A stretch of DNA of 64,000 nt from Aliisedimentitalea scapharcae (GCF_045277565.1 NZ_CP123585.1:190969-254968); one strand, 5' to 3'; counted from the stretch's first letter, positions 1 to 8,668 are shown. Numbers and translations: made by a program. Notes: generated by a model not told the origin, from the letters alone.

Positions 1-240
1 GTGCCATTTGTCGGCCGCTGCCGGGCGGTCTCGTCTGACACAATCCGCAAAGTGGCCTCCAAACCGGTTCACCCAGAGCCGGATCGTTTCGCGGCTGACA
101 ATGACGCCACGCTCTGCCAACAGGTCTTCGACATCCGACGTACTCAGCGCAAATCGATGATACGCCCAAACCGCGTATGCGATAATCTCGCGCGGAAAAC
201 GGAAGCCTTTCAGGCGTGGCATATCGGATGGTATTTTCAT
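1..240 (-). CDS. IS6-family transposase, N-terminal part (runs off window)
   Basis: The ATG lies at 240-238 and the frame continues off the window start, giving the first 80 residues of an IS6/IS26-type DDE transposase. They include the helix-turn-helix region and the start of the catalytic core. The product corresponds to the 236-residue transposase at 50467-51177. Of the five base differences, two change a residue when read on the complementary strand. Whether this copy is intact cannot be judged because the catalytic D-D-E residues lie outside. Confidence 0.88.
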   Translation of the reverse strand, partial: MKIPSDMPRLKGFRFPREIIAYAVWAYHRFALSTSDVEDLLAERGVIVSRETIRLWVNRFGGHFADCVRRDRPAAADKWH

Positions 241-287
241 CCTCGCTGCCTAATCGAAAACGACACCCCGAACAACTTGGCAATGCC
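1..287 (-). mobile_element. IS6-family insertion sequence, left part, cut by window edge
   Basis: Reading on the minus strand from 287, this stretch matches the left part of the complete element at 50420-51228. It starts with the same terminal repeat GGCATTGCCAAGTTGT and differs at only five positions over 287 bases by eye. It contains the start of the transposase gene. The rest lies outside the window. The element lies in the opposite orientation to the complete copy. Its inner edge truncates the HipA-like gene next to it. Confidence 0.92.
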
Positions 288-966
288 CTTCGATCGCTTC
301 TAGGTCAATCTTGTTGACTGCCGCTAGGGCGTCGTCGATCGACTTCCGTGTCAAGAAGGGCTCAATTTGCTGAAACAGGCCATAAACCTCCTGTTCGTCG
401 ATCCATGCCTGGTCGAGCTCATCGTCTAGTGTAGTCTCAATAAAGGCGTGAGTGTGGTCGATGACAAGAAGTTCCACCTTTCTTTTGTCCCTTCGCAAGA
501 GGACGTTGTCGAAATTTACGACACCATACCCCTCAACCCCTACCTCTGAGAAGCGATCCTTGTTCCGTATCCAAGTGTCCAAAACAACGAGTTTGGCAAG
601 GTCTTCCGGACACCGGAGTTTTTGCAGCAGTCCAGATTTGGGCGACAACGAAACGGCTTCTTCCCAACGAGAAAAAAAAGCCGGTCCAGATGCAACTTGT
701 AGGAGTGGGTGTCCCGGAAGTTCTAAGGCTGGGATGTCGGCGACTGCAAAGTCCGGCGTCTGTAACCCAATACAACTTGCCAACTCAGTGCCAACCAGTT
801 CGCAGATTAAAGCCTCTGGACCTTGCGGGTTGCCGATGTATTTGACTATCGCCATTCCATCATCTGTGACAGCAGAAATGGGTTTTGTACTTGTATCAAG
901 TACTCGGGTAACACGTTCAATCGATTCAGGCTGCCAATTTTTTCCTGCAAACACAGCCCTATCCAC
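250..966 (-). pseudogene. HipA-like kinase-fold protein, C-terminus truncated by IS6 element
   Basis: A 238-residue reading frame with a GTG start. The order of motifs fits the HipA_2 family of HipA-like kinase domains. A VKY strand and an NPQGPEAL segment come near residues 40-52, then an ELVG helix. A VLDTWIRNKDR catalytic-loop-like segment lies near residue 130 and a VIDHTHAF metal-binding-like segment near 170. The IS element boundary is at 287, so the last 12 or so residues and the stop codon come from IS sequence: the native C-terminus is lost. No HipB-like partner is visible. Base composition looks more AT-rich than the metabolic genes. Function of the family is poorly known; the HipA resemblance is by motif only. 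Confidence 0.6.
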
Positions 967-1399
967 TTCTCAAATTCCTGACCTGAGCACCAAATAAACC
1001 GGCTCCCTGCAGCATGACTTGAAAGATAGTGAAATCACACCTCACAAGTAAAGCAACTTGAGTTTGGGGAGTTACCGAATGTCGGCTCCCAATATAGCTC
1101 TCTCGTTGGCTCGTACATGCAGCTAAGGTCCGGGCTCGTCCCGATGTGTAGATCATCCCTGTCCGCTTTGGGTTGATAGCAGCCGTCAGGATTTGGTCCT
1201 GTGAAAATTTTTCGTCCAGAAGCTAGTCACAAAAAGTCCAGAAGCTAGTGCGCCGCTACATACACAGAGTCCAGATGGTCGATTTTGTATGATGCAATTG
1301 CCGCGTCGATACGCATAGGTGTCCCCTGAAAATCCGTGGACATCCCGCGCGTTAACATGTCGCGCTCAGTTATGTGAGCCATATCAATGGCTTGTGACT
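967..1399. other. Intergenic region without a supported gene
   Basis: No reading frame here shows protein-like conservation. It holds the upstream region of the HipA-like gene. Two copies of GTCCAGAAGCTAGT lie at 1214-1227 and 1236-1249 with a 22-base period. The 12-base string ATTTGGTCCTGT at 1191-1202 recurs at 2813-2824, on the far side of the decayed region. I see no meaning beyond possible mobile-element ends. Confidence 0.4.
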
Positions 1400-1473
1400 T
1401 GGAGGCGAGTACCGGAATCGAACCGGTGTACACGGATTTGCAATCCGCTGCGTCACCACTCCGCCAACTCGCC
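1400..1473 (-). tRNA. tRNA-Cys (anticodon GCA)
   Basis: Read on the minus strand, the 74 bases from 1473 to 1400 fold as a tRNA. The acceptor stem is GGCGAGT paired with ACTCGCC. A short D arm follows, then an anticodon arm with GCA flanked by GGATT and AATCC, and a T arm with GGTTCGATTCC. The discriminator is U and an encoded CCA follows. The GCA anticodon makes it cysteine-specific. It sits beside decayed DNA, which is common for tRNA-linked insertion sites, but I see no integrase or attachment repeat. Confidence 0.95.
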
Positions 1474-1699
1474 TAAAGTAGTGTGAGGCCAGCATTTAAC
1501 TGAGTCGGAATGGATGTGCAATAGCTTCTGCCATACAGTCTTTGGTTTGGATTGGTTCTCCAGCACGGTCAGTTTAGCCAGTTCATGACCATCATCGCGC
1601 GGACCATTTTGCGCATGTGTCGGGGGCACTGCCTGTGTACGTTTCACCGGCACCGGTTGTCTGGACAGAAAGCCGTTTCATGTGCTGGCTGCGGCAGCG

Positions 1700-2200
1700 A
1701 TGGGCGCACATGCAGGCATCGACCTGCTCTATCTACGGGCAGCAAACTTTTTGCGCGTCCAACAAGTGTTTGACGGCGCCGACGTGCTGGCAGTGCCGAG
1801 ACACGGTGAGTTCATCTCTTCTCGGCGGGCCTGCAGAGTACGCGTGTGAACAAACACAAAGCGCCGGGCCTTTGGCGAGATATTTCTCAAGGGGCGTGCC
1901 TATCTGAAAGACCAATTCTGCGCGGCGGAATTGACACCCATCGTTGATGCCACGGGCAATCTGATCGAGTGGCGCTATGGGAGCGATCCACAGGTTGGCA
2001 CGCTGACTATCGGATCTCACAGCGATATGGTCCCTGGCGGCGGGCGGCTCAACAGAATCGCTGGCGTTCTGGCGGAGCCTGAGGTGGCATGGGCCCTGCG
2101 CGACACCGGGATAGCTCTGCGGCACAATCTGGGAATCGTAGATAGTTCTGCCCAAGAATTGAGCGTCTTTGGCTGGCTTGTGTCGGGTCGCGCGGCATGA
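1700..2200 (+). pseudogene. Remnant of Zn-dependent hydantoinase/carbamoylase (M20 family)
   Basis: From about 1880 to the stop at 2200 the plus strand reads a recognisable fragment: an ATGNLI segment, then LTIGSHSDMVPGGG, then a GIALRHNL-type strand. This is the metal-binding N-terminal region of hydantoinase/N-carbamoylase/allantoate amidohydrolase proteins. In these the segment after GSHxDTVP normally reads DGIAG; here it is NRIAG, so the key Asp is gone. There is no proper start, and about 300 residues of C-terminal sequence are missing. Just upstream (1700-1850) another short frame reads VFDGADVLAVP, which could be an amidase tail, but this is weak. Non-functional. Confidence 0.55.
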
Positions 2201-2439
2201 CAGGGAAGCTTGCGCAATCTGCGATTGATCCGGGCCTGTCGCAGAGATGCAGGGCCAGCGGAGCGGGGCACGATGCGGTGTTTTTCTCACGGATCGCCCC
2301 AGTGGCCATGCTTTTCATCCTTTGCAAGTGCGAGCGCAGCCAAGCACCAAAGGAATTGCCCCAACCTGGAAAATTGTCTGCCCGTGCCGCCGTTCTTTTG
2401 GAAACCGACTGGCGGCGGCTGTGCCACCGGTTTTGCGGC

Positions 2440-2729
2440 CTTCGCTCGCCTGTGAGACGGCCTTTGCGATTTTTTCCAAGAGCTTCCTTCAACAGCGCGT
2501 TCTGCATGCGCATCTCGGGATGCATCTTCCTGAAGCACAGGTTCTGTTCGGCGAGGTCTTTCATCCCAGCGATCAGGGACGCGTCCATGCCGCCAAATTT
2601 GGCCGGCCATTTGTAGAAACTTGCACGGCTCATCCCATATTTCCGTCACAGTTCAGAAACCGGCACACCGTCCTCTGCGTGCTTCAGGAGTCCCATGATC
2701 TGCACGTCGCCAAATCGTCCGTTCTTCAT
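2440..2729 (-). pseudogene. IS3-family (IS407-group-like) orfA remnant with internal stop
   Basis: From ATG at 2729 the minus strand reads an IS3-type orfA helix-turn-helix protein: RFGDVQIMGLLK, then VPVSEL, a stop codon, then RKYGMSRASFYKW. The segment ends with KEALGK near 2450. The stop is TGA where the family normally has a cysteine codon. After KEALGK the similarity ends, and no orfB (integrase core) follows. It is a dead insertion-sequence fragment. Confidence 0.7.
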
Positions 2730-2911
2730 TCAACATCTCCTCAGATATCTGGTCGAGAAAATTCCGCCTTTAAACACCGTCAATTTCAGGGGGGATTACG
2801 ATACGAGAGAAAATTTGGTCCTGTAAATTGTATCGAAACAACTGCCACGAATTGACTGAATGGCCTGGATGCGGCAAAAGTCTCTGTGATCACAGTTTGG
2901 AGGTTTCGCGC

Positions 2912-3550
2912 ATGGCTTGGTCAGAGATTGCCGCATTCATGTTTGTTGCCACGCTATTGGTCATGTCACCAGGCCCGAATGGATTCCTGATTGCCAAGAC
3001 TGTCCCGACGTCAGGGCGTTCCGCCGGATTTGCGAATGTTGCCGGGTTTGTCACAGCCTTCTTTTTGCACGGTGCGCTGTCTGTGCTTGGCATTTCGATA
3101 ATTTTGGTCAAATCGTCGACGGCCTTCATGATCGTGAAGTACCTCGGCGCGGCCTATCTCATCTGGATCGGAATCAAGGCGCTGCGTGCGGCCTTCAAGG
3201 GTGTCGAAACCGCTGAAAAAGTTTCCCCAGCAAGAAACCGCAGAACTCTGTGGCGCGCCTTTGTGGAAGGATTTATTACCAACGCCCTGAATCCGAAAGT
3301 GTCGATGTTCTACCTAGCGGCCTTCCCGCAGTTCATCACTGTGGGCGAAACCTCTGCCGCTTCCTCCTTCCTTCTTGTGTTTTTTCACTCGGTTGTGGCA
3401 GCAGTCTGGTTCTCGGCCATGATACTTCTGTTCTCCAAACTCACTTCGGTGGCGCGGAGCGGCCATTTCCAGAGATGGCTGAAAGGTGTGACAGGAGTTG
3501 TCTTTATCGGATTCGGCGTGAAACTTGCGAGCTTCAAGCCAAGCATCTAG
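2912..3550 (+). CDS. LysE/RhtB-family amino acid exporter
   Basis: A 212-residue inner-membrane protein of the LysE/RhtB export family. The N-terminal motif MSPGPNGFLIAKT is the family signature (SPGP near residue 20). About six hydrophobic segments follow. The central GFITNALNPKVSMFYLA segment near residue 120 matches the conserved NPK region. The family exports amino acids or their derivatives by proton antiport; the substrate cannot be told from sequence. ATG 2912 is chosen because TTTGGAGG lies 9 bases upstream, and an in-frame upstream GTG/ATG would add a non-hydrophobic lead. It stands alone between decayed DNA and a convergent SDR gene. Confidence 0.88.
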   Translation: MAWSEIAAFMFVATLLVMSPGPNGFLIAKTVPTSGRSAGFANVAGFVTAFFLHGALSVLGISIILVKSSTAFMIVKYLGAAYLIWIGIKALRAAFKGVETAEKVSPARNRRTLWRAFVEGFITNALNPKVSMFYLAAFPQFITVGETSAASSFLLVFFHSVVAAVWFSAMILLFSKLTSVARSGHFQRWLKGVTGVVFIGFGVKLASFKPSI

Positions 3551-3556
3551 ACAGCT

Positions 3557-3588
3557 GCCCAGGCTAATCACCCTGAGAAGGCCTGGGC
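3557..3588 (+). terminator. Stem-loop after the LysE gene
   Basis: GCCCAGGC (3557-3564) pairs perfectly with GCCTGGGC (3581-3588), seven bases after the stop codon. No T-run follows, so it may be a 3' end stabiliser or a weak terminator. From here to 3830 I see nothing gene-like. Confidence 0.4.
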
Positions 3589-3830
3589 CAGTCCGAAGAA
3601 CCCACAAGAGCTCGGCGAGAGGTTCAGCGCTTTTGATCTTACGCAACGAAGGCTGAATACACGACAAACGTTTCGCGACATCCTGTCGATTCAACAGGCC
3701 AGCCACCCAGACAGCACGACATTCTCCACATTGCCGGTCCTTTCTGAAAACCAGCAGGCACCAAGTGGCAGTCTATGTCAGTTAGCGAAACTCGGCAGGC
3801 GGCTCGATGTTCTGCCTGGGCCTGCAAAGG

Positions 3831-4601
3831 TTATGTCATCGAAAATTGACCGTTATCCACCATCAGGGTTTCACCGTTGATAAAACTTGCATCATCGCTC
3901 GCCAGGAACAGAACTGCCGCGGCTACCTCTTCCGGCTCACAAATGCGCCCTTGCATACGGGCCACGTCCTCGTCGGACCAGTCTTGACCCAACGCTATCA
4001 GTTCCTCAGCTTCTCTTGTCCCGTGCGCAGTGCGGATCAACGCAGGAGCAACAGAATTGCAGCGGATGCCCTTGTCCCGAAATTCAACAGCGATGGCCCG
4101 GGTCAACTGGATGCAGGCACCTTTGGACGTGCAATACGCCGCCTCCAGCGCGGACGCGGTCAGACCTGAAATTGACGTGGTATTCACGATGGCCCCACCG
4201 CCGGCCTTTATCATGTGGGGTAAAATCGCCTGTGAGGTATGGAGCATTGAATTGACGTTGACCGCCATCATCCTGTTCCAATCCGCCTCTGTTGTGTCCA
4301 GGAACGGCTTAACGATCACCTTACCCGCGTGATTAAAAAGAACATCGATCCGGCCCCAGGCGGAGATTACCGACTTGATCGAGGCGTGAACATCCGCGCC
4401 CAGCGACACATCGGTTCTGGCAAAAATCACTTCCCCGCCGGTGGCCCTGATCCGGGCTGCGGTTTCCTTGCCCTTGACTTCGTTGACATCCAGGATCGCA
4501 ACCTTGGCGCCTTCGGCGGCAAAGCGCAGCGCGGCAGCGGCACCGCAGCCATCGGCTCCGCCGGAGACAACCACAACCTGGCCTGCAAAACGGTCCATCA
4601 T
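3831..4601 (-). CDS. SDR-family NAD(P)-dependent oxidoreductase
   Basis: A 256-residue classical short-chain dehydrogenase/reductase. The Rossmann glycine motif is GGADGCGAA (about residues 14-22). The structural NNAG motif appears as NHAG near 90. The catalytic Ser is in NTTSISG near 140, and the Tyr and Lys are in YCTSK near 155-159. The C-terminal FINGETLMVDNG segment is typical. Such enzymes oxidise or reduce secondary alcohols/ketones; the substrate is unknown. Its start overlaps the stop of the upstream dehydrogenase gene by ATGA, so the two are co-translated. The pair is probably controlled by the divergent IclR regulator. Confidence 0.9.
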   Translation of the reverse strand: MMDRFAGQVVVVSGGADGCGAAAALRFAAEGAKVAILDVNEVKGKETAARIRATGGEVIFARTDVSLGADVHASIKSVISAWGRIDVLFNHAGKVIVKPFLDTTEADWNRMMAVNVNSMLHTSQAILPHMIKAGGGAIVNTTSISGLTASALEAAYCTSKGACIQLTRAIAVEFRDKGIRCNSVAPALIRTAHGTREAEELIALGQDWSDEDVARMQGRICEPEEVAAAVLFLASDDASFINGETLMVDNGQFSMT

Positions 4602-5524
4602 GCTGCCCCCTTGTTGGTCAGGCTGACATTGGCGGCCAAGGCCATGCTTTCGACAATTGCAGCATGGGATTTGCGCCCAAAACCGCGGGCCATCGCGGTC
4701 TGATAGAGCTCCATCGCAAGGGAATTGAAATAAAGTGGCACGTTGTGTTTGCGCGCCATTTCCCCGGCAAGACGGTGATCCTTGTGCATCAACTCAACAG
4801 GGAAGCCTTCCTCGTAGTCATTGGATGAAAGATAGGGGGCGAACTCTTCGAACATGGTAAAGCTTTGCGCGTCGGTGTGGCGAAATACCTTGAGCAAGGT
4901 CTCATGGGAGATGCCCATCGCCGCGCCCAGCACGAACCCTTCGGCCATGGAAGCCATATAGAGCCCGGCGATGAGATTCGAGATCAGCTTGACTGCATTG
5001 CCGGTACCAGCGGGCCCCAACAGCATCCAATGTTTGCCCAACGCATCAAACACCGGGACGGCACGATCAAAAGCCGCCTGATCACCGCCTGCCATAAAGG
5101 TGATCAGCCCCTTTTGCGCGCCAAAATGCCCGGCTCCGCCCGGCTCACCACCAGACATGGGGCACTCCAGATACTGATACCCGGCGCGGTCGCAGCTTTG
5201 GTACAGTTTGGTGGCGGTTTCGGGATCGATGGTCGAAATGTCCATGACCAGCGCACCGGAGTTTGCGGCGGCGAGGATACCGTTCTCGGCAACAACCTCC
5301 TGCTGCACGGCCTGTGGGTTCGGCAAAGCCAGCACAATGATGTCTGCCTGCGCCGCCAGATCCGCAGAGGACGCGGCAATAGTAGCACCCTCGGATTGCA
5401 ACGCGGTGCATTTCGCGGGGTCCCGGTCATAGACCGTCAAGGCACCAAAGGCCTTGAGCAGATTGCGAGCATAGAAGCCACCGACATTCCCCAGTCCGAT
5501 CAGACCAATACGTTCCTGCGCCAT
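4598..5524 (-). CDS. 3-hydroxyisobutyrate-dehydrogenase-family NAD(P)-dependent oxidoreductase
   Basis: A 308-residue beta-hydroxyacid dehydrogenase. The N-terminal Rossmann motif is GLIGLGNVGG and the substrate-binding segment reads CPMSGGEPGG near residue 120. The catalytic Lys sits in GTGNAVKLISN near 170, and the all-alpha C-terminal dimerisation domain follows. The family includes 3-hydroxyisobutyrate, tartronate-semialdehyde and glyoxylate reductases. The exact substrate cannot be told. ATG 5524 follows a GGGAAACGAAAG ribosome site; an in-frame earlier ATG (5566) lies inside the putative operator. First gene of a two-gene operon with the SDR. Confidence 0.9.
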   Translation of the reverse strand: MAQERIGLIGLGNVGGFYARNLLKAFGALTVYDRDPAKCTALQSEGATIAASSADLAAQADIIVLALPNPQAVQQEVVAENGILAAANSGALVMDISTIDPETATKLYQSCDRAGYQYLECPMSGGEPGGAGHFGAQKGLITFMAGGDQAAFDRAVPVFDALGKHWMLLGPAGTGNAVKLISNLIAGLYMASMAEGFVLGAAMGISHETLLKVFRHTDAQSFTMFEEFAPYLSSNDYEEGFPVELMHKDHRLAGEMARKHNVPLYFNSLAMELYQTAMARGFGRKSHAAIVESMALAANVSLTNKGAA

Positions 5525-5548
5525 CTTTCGTTTCCCTCTTGTCTTTTG

Positions 5549-5584
5549 TTCCATAATATGGAACAATAATCCATATTATGAACT
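5549..5584. promoter_or_regulatory. Probable IclR operator between divergent genes
   Basis: TTCCATAATATGGAA (5549-5563) is a perfect palindrome around a central A. It is followed after a short AT spacer by CCATATTATG (5571-5580), a degenerate copy of the same element. The pair lies between the divergent dehydrogenase operon and the iclR-type gene. IclR proteins typically bind TGGAAA-type palindromes of this length, so autoregulation and control of the operon are likely. Confidence 0.6.
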
Positions 5585-5632
5585 TAGCTATGCTCCGCAA
5601 TCCTGCGGAGTCAAGTGATTTGGAGGCTGGCA

Positions 5633-6385
5633 TTGACAGAACCGGTTCCCGGAGCAGCGGCACTGACCAAGGGTATTCAGGTCCTGAAGCTTTTGTCGGA
5701 GATCGGCAGACCCGCAAATCTTGCACATCTTCAGAAGGTTACCGGGATGCCCAAGGCAACCTTGCACCGCATACTGCAAGCGCTGATGTCCGAGGGGCTG
5801 GTGCGCCAAGATTTTTACGACAAAACGTTTCAGCTGGGATTTGGTCTGCTGCGGATGACACGAATCATGTTGGAGGACCTGCGTCTGCCCGAGCTGTCCA
5901 GGGACGTATTGGAAACGTTGCGAGACCAGACCGGTGAAACCGTTCATCTGGCGGTGCCAGAGCCTGCCGGAGTGACCTATATTGCTGTCCACCGCAGCAC
6001 CCATCCGGTTGGCACCGTTGGGACCATAGGATCAATCTCGCCGTACCATTGTTCCTCAGCCGGAAAGGCGATTGCGGCCTTTGATCCAGGCGTTACCACC
6101 CGGATTTTGGCCGCTGATCTGCAAGCTTTGATGCCTGCAACTCTGACGGATCCTGCAACGCTGTCTGCCGATCTGGAGAAAACCCGAAAGCGGGGTTATG
6201 CAACAAATTTCGAAGAGGAATTCCCGGATGTCTTCGGGATTGGCGTGCCGGTAATGGACCGCCATGGGCGACCAGTGGCTTCAATCAGCATCACCATCCC
6301 TGGGTACCGGTTCGAAGCCGAAAGGACAGAGTCGATTGTTACGGCCGCCAAGGTCGCATCGGGGCAGATCAGCGACCGCTTGTAG
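5633..6385 (+). CDS. IclR-family transcriptional regulator
   Basis: About 250 residues. The N-terminal winged helix-turn-helix (ALTKGIQVLKLLSEIG, then KATLHRILQAL, residues 10-60) is followed by the IclR effector-binding domain, including YHCSSAGKAIAAF near 140 and GFATNFEEEFP-like residues near 195. I choose TTG 5633 because TGGAGG lies six bases upstream; a GTG at 5615 would add six residues but has no ribosome site. It is divergent from the HIBADH-like/SDR operon and likely represses it. Its 3' end overlaps the convergent LysR gene by 17 bases. Confidence 0.88.
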   Translation: MTEPVPGAAALTKGIQVLKLLSEIGRPANLAHLQKVTGMPKATLHRILQALMSEGLVRQDFYDKTFQLGFGLLRMTRIMLEDLRLPELSRDVLETLRDQTGETVHLAVPEPAGVTYIAVHRSTHPVGTVGTIGSISPYHCSSAGKAIAAFDPGVTTRILAADLQALMPATLTDPATLSADLEKTRKRGYATNFEEEFPDVFGIGVPVMDRHGRPVASISITIPGYRFEAERTESIVTAAKVASGQISDRL

Positions 6386-7277
6386 GTGCCGATGACGTCT
6401 CGCCCAGCAACAGGTTTCGAACTTGGTTGAAAATGGGGGATCTGGCAAAAGACGGAGCCGTCTCTGCGACGAGGCGTGTCGGCAAATCAAGGCTGGCTGA
6501 AAATGGTCGCACCAGTTCACCACTGTCCAGTAACGGCTGGACCAGTGCCTCATGCGCGATCAGCACACCGCCACCGTGGCGGGCTTCTTCCAGGGCAACG
6601 GAAAACAACGAATGCACTGTGCCGGCGCGGGCAATCCCATCGCCATCTGGCTGGGCGCTCAACCACATGTCCCAGTCATTGGCCCAGGCCCCATCATGCA
6701 ACAGCGTTTCCTTGCTCAGGTCGGCAAGCCCGTCCAGACGTGCCGCAATCTCAGGGGCGCAGACCGGGAAAATCCTGTCTCGGGCGACTTCCACCTCGTT
6801 GGTACCCAATGGAGCAGCGCTGTAGAACAAGGTCAGATCAAAAGGTTCGCGGGTCAGATTTGGCGGAGTTTCCATCGCGACCACGGATACTGAAATTTCC
6901 GGTATAGCCCTGCGTATCTGCCCAAGCCGGGGCGGCAGCCATAGCTGAGCAATCGAGGGCAGGGCTGCCACTTTTACTTTACTCGGCGCCGCTTTGGCGC
7001 GCAGGGCCTGCACCGCCAATCCGAGCTGATCGAAGGCTGACGTGAATCCGGGCAACAGCTCCTCGGCAAGCGGTGTCAGCACGACTCCACGGGCATTGCG
7101 GACAAACAGCGGCGCCTCGGCCCAGGCCTCCAACGATTTGATATGCTGGGTGACGGCACCAGGGGTCACCGCCAGTTCATCGGCGGCTGCAGTAAAGCTG
7201 CCCAATCGTGCGGCAGCTTCAAACGCACGCAGTGCGTTCAGATGTGGCCCTTTGGGACGGACGGGGACAATTGCCAT
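6369..7277 (-). CDS. LysR-family regulator, GcvA-like
   Basis: A 302-residue LysR regulator of the GcvA-like subgroup. The N-terminal helix-turn-helix (LNALRAFEAAARLGSFTAA, residues 13-31, then AVTQHIKSLE) and a periplasmic-binding-like effector domain are clear. GcvA-type proteins often control glycine cleavage, serine or one-carbon genes. It is divergent from the SHMT-like gene at 7389, which is its likely target. The 111-base intergenic gap should hold the operator. The effector is unknown. Confidence 0.88.
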   Translation of the reverse strand: MAIVPVRPKGPHLNALRAFEAAARLGSFTAAADELAVTPGAVTQHIKSLEAWAEAPLFVRNARGVVLTPLAEELLPGFTSAFDQLGLAVQALRAKAAPSKVKVAALPSIAQLWLPPRLGQIRRAIPEISVSVVAMETPPNLTREPFDLTLFYSAAPLGTNEVEVARDRIFPVCAPEIAARLDGLADLSKETLLHDGAWANDWDMWLSAQPDGDGIARAGTVHSLFSVALEEARHGGGVLIAHEALVQPLLDSGELVRPFSASLDLPTRLVAETAPSFARSPIFNQVRNLLLGETSSAPTSGR

Positions 7278-7388
7278 GATCTGAGCCTTAGTTTTTCTAC
7301 GCGAAATTTATAGCAATACTGATTTGCTTTGAACAGGTTGAAAACCGCATCTTGAGGGCAGTCCAACATGTGATCCGAAGGAGCCCTC

Positions 7389-8654
7389 ATGTCGCAGCAT
7401 TTCACCCTATCCGTCGTCGCCGCCGATCCGCTGGTGGCCAAAGCCCTGGCCAGCGAGAAGACGCGCCAGCAGGACCAGATCGAATTAATCGCCTCGGAAA
7501 ACATTGTCAGCCGGGCGGTGCTGGATGCACTAGGCCACGAGATGACCAACAAGACGCTCGAGGGCTATCCGGGCAACCGCTTTCACGGCGGCGGGCGTTT
7601 TGTCGACGTGGTAGAGGATGCAGCCATTGATCGTGCCAAGCAGCTGTTCGGCTGCGATTATGTCAATGTCCAACCGCATTCCGGCAGCCAAGCCAATTTG
7701 GCGGTTTTCTTTCTGTTGTTGAAACCAGGCGACAAGGTTCTGTCGCTGGATCTGGCCGCAGGTGGCCATCTGAGCCACGGGTTGAAGGCCAACCTTTCGG
7801 GCCGCTGGTTTGAGCCGCACCACTATGGCGTTGATGCGGACAGCGAAGTTATCGACTATGAAGCCTTGGAACGTCAGGCAGAAGAAATTCAGCCCAAGCT
7901 GATCATCACCGGCGGCTCGGCCTACCCGCGCGCGATCGATTTTGAACGTATGGGGGCGATCGCCAAAAAGGTCGGTGCCTGGTTCCATGTGGACATGGCC
8001 CATATCGCCGGTCTGGTCGCGGCCGGCGTACATGCTTCCCCCTTTCCGCATGCCGATATCGTCACCTGCACAACCACCAAAACCCTGCGAGGACCCCGTG
8101 GCGGTCTGATCCTGACCAACAACGCAGACTGGTTCAAAAAATTGCAATCGGCAGTTTTCCCGGGCGTTCAGGGCTCGATCCACAGCCAAGTGCTCGCGGC
8201 CAAGGCCGTGTGCCTGGGCGAGGCTTTGACGGATGAGTTCAAAGAATATGCCACGCAGGTGAAGAGCAATGCCGCAACTCTGGCGACGACCCTGCAAAAA
8301 CGCGGGTTGCGCATCGTGTCGGGCGGCACCGACACCCATCTGGTGCTGGTCGATCTCAGCCCCAAGGGCATCACCGGCAAACGCGCCGAAACGGTGTTGG
8401 AACAGGCCAATATCACCGCCAACAAGAATGCCATTCCCAACGACAGCCCGCGTCCACCCGAATGGGTCGGCCTGCGGCTGGGGGCTGGCGCGGCCACCAC
8501 GCGGGGCATGAAGGAAGCCGAGTTCGAGGCGCTGGGTGAGATGATCGCCGACCTGGTCGAGGCCGAAGCTGCCGAAGACACCGATGCCGCCGTCGCACGC
8601 TGCAAGGCCCAAGTGGCCGAACTCTGCACTGCTTTCCCAGTCTACAACGGCTGA
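7389..8654 (+). CDS. Serine hydroxymethyltransferase-like PLP enzyme with altered active site
   Basis: A 421-residue SHMT-fold enzyme, full length for the family, with GAAGGAG upstream. The PLP Lys is K231 in TTTKTLRGPRGG and D202 is in VDMAH. H127, which stacks on PLP, is present, and E58 (E. coli E57) is kept. Several usual residues are changed: T56 replaces Y55, H66 replaces Y65, A124 replaces H123 and T230 replaces H228 (E. coli numbers). So it may not be a standard L-serine/glycine SHMT. A 2-methylserine hydroxymethyltransferase or a D-serine-related paralogue is possible. It is followed by D-serine ammonia-lyase and lies near sarcosine oxidase, which supplies glycine and methylene-THF. 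Fold certain, substrate not. Confidence 0.85.
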   Translation: MSQHFTLSVVAADPLVAKALASEKTRQQDQIELIASENIVSRAVLDALGHEMTNKTLEGYPGNRFHGGGRFVDVVEDAAIDRAKQLFGCDYVNVQPHSGSQANLAVFFLLLKPGDKVLSLDLAAGGHLSHGLKANLSGRWFEPHHYGVDADSEVIDYEALERQAEEIQPKLIITGGSAYPRAIDFERMGAIAKKVGAWFHVDMAHIAGLVAAGVHASPFPHADIVTCTTTKTLRGPRGGLILTNNADWFKKLQSAVFPGVQGSIHSQVLAAKAVCLGEALTDEFKEYATQVKSNAATLATTLQKRGLRIVSGGTDTHLVLVDLSPKGITGKRAETVLEQANITANKNAIPNDSPRPPEWVGLRLGAGAATTRGMKEAEFEALGEMIADLVEAEAAEDTDAAVARCKAQVAELCTAFPVYNG

Positions 8655-8668
8655 TCCACTACTCTCCC

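Noticed and set aside
1..303. Plus-strand 100-residue frame at the window start
   Set aside because: It is the antisense of the IS6-family transposase and IS end.
452..997. Plus-strand frame of 181 residues over the HipA-like gene
   Set aside because: It is antisense to the HipA-like frame, has low-complexity Ser/Thr-rich sequence and no family motifs.
1214..1249. Two 14-base direct repeats as a CRISPR or iteron start
   Set aside because: Only two copies with an eight-base spacer and no cas or rep genes nearby.
7530..8612. Minus-strand 360-residue frame
   Set aside because: Antisense to the SHMT-like gene, rich in Gly, Gln and His, with no known motif.
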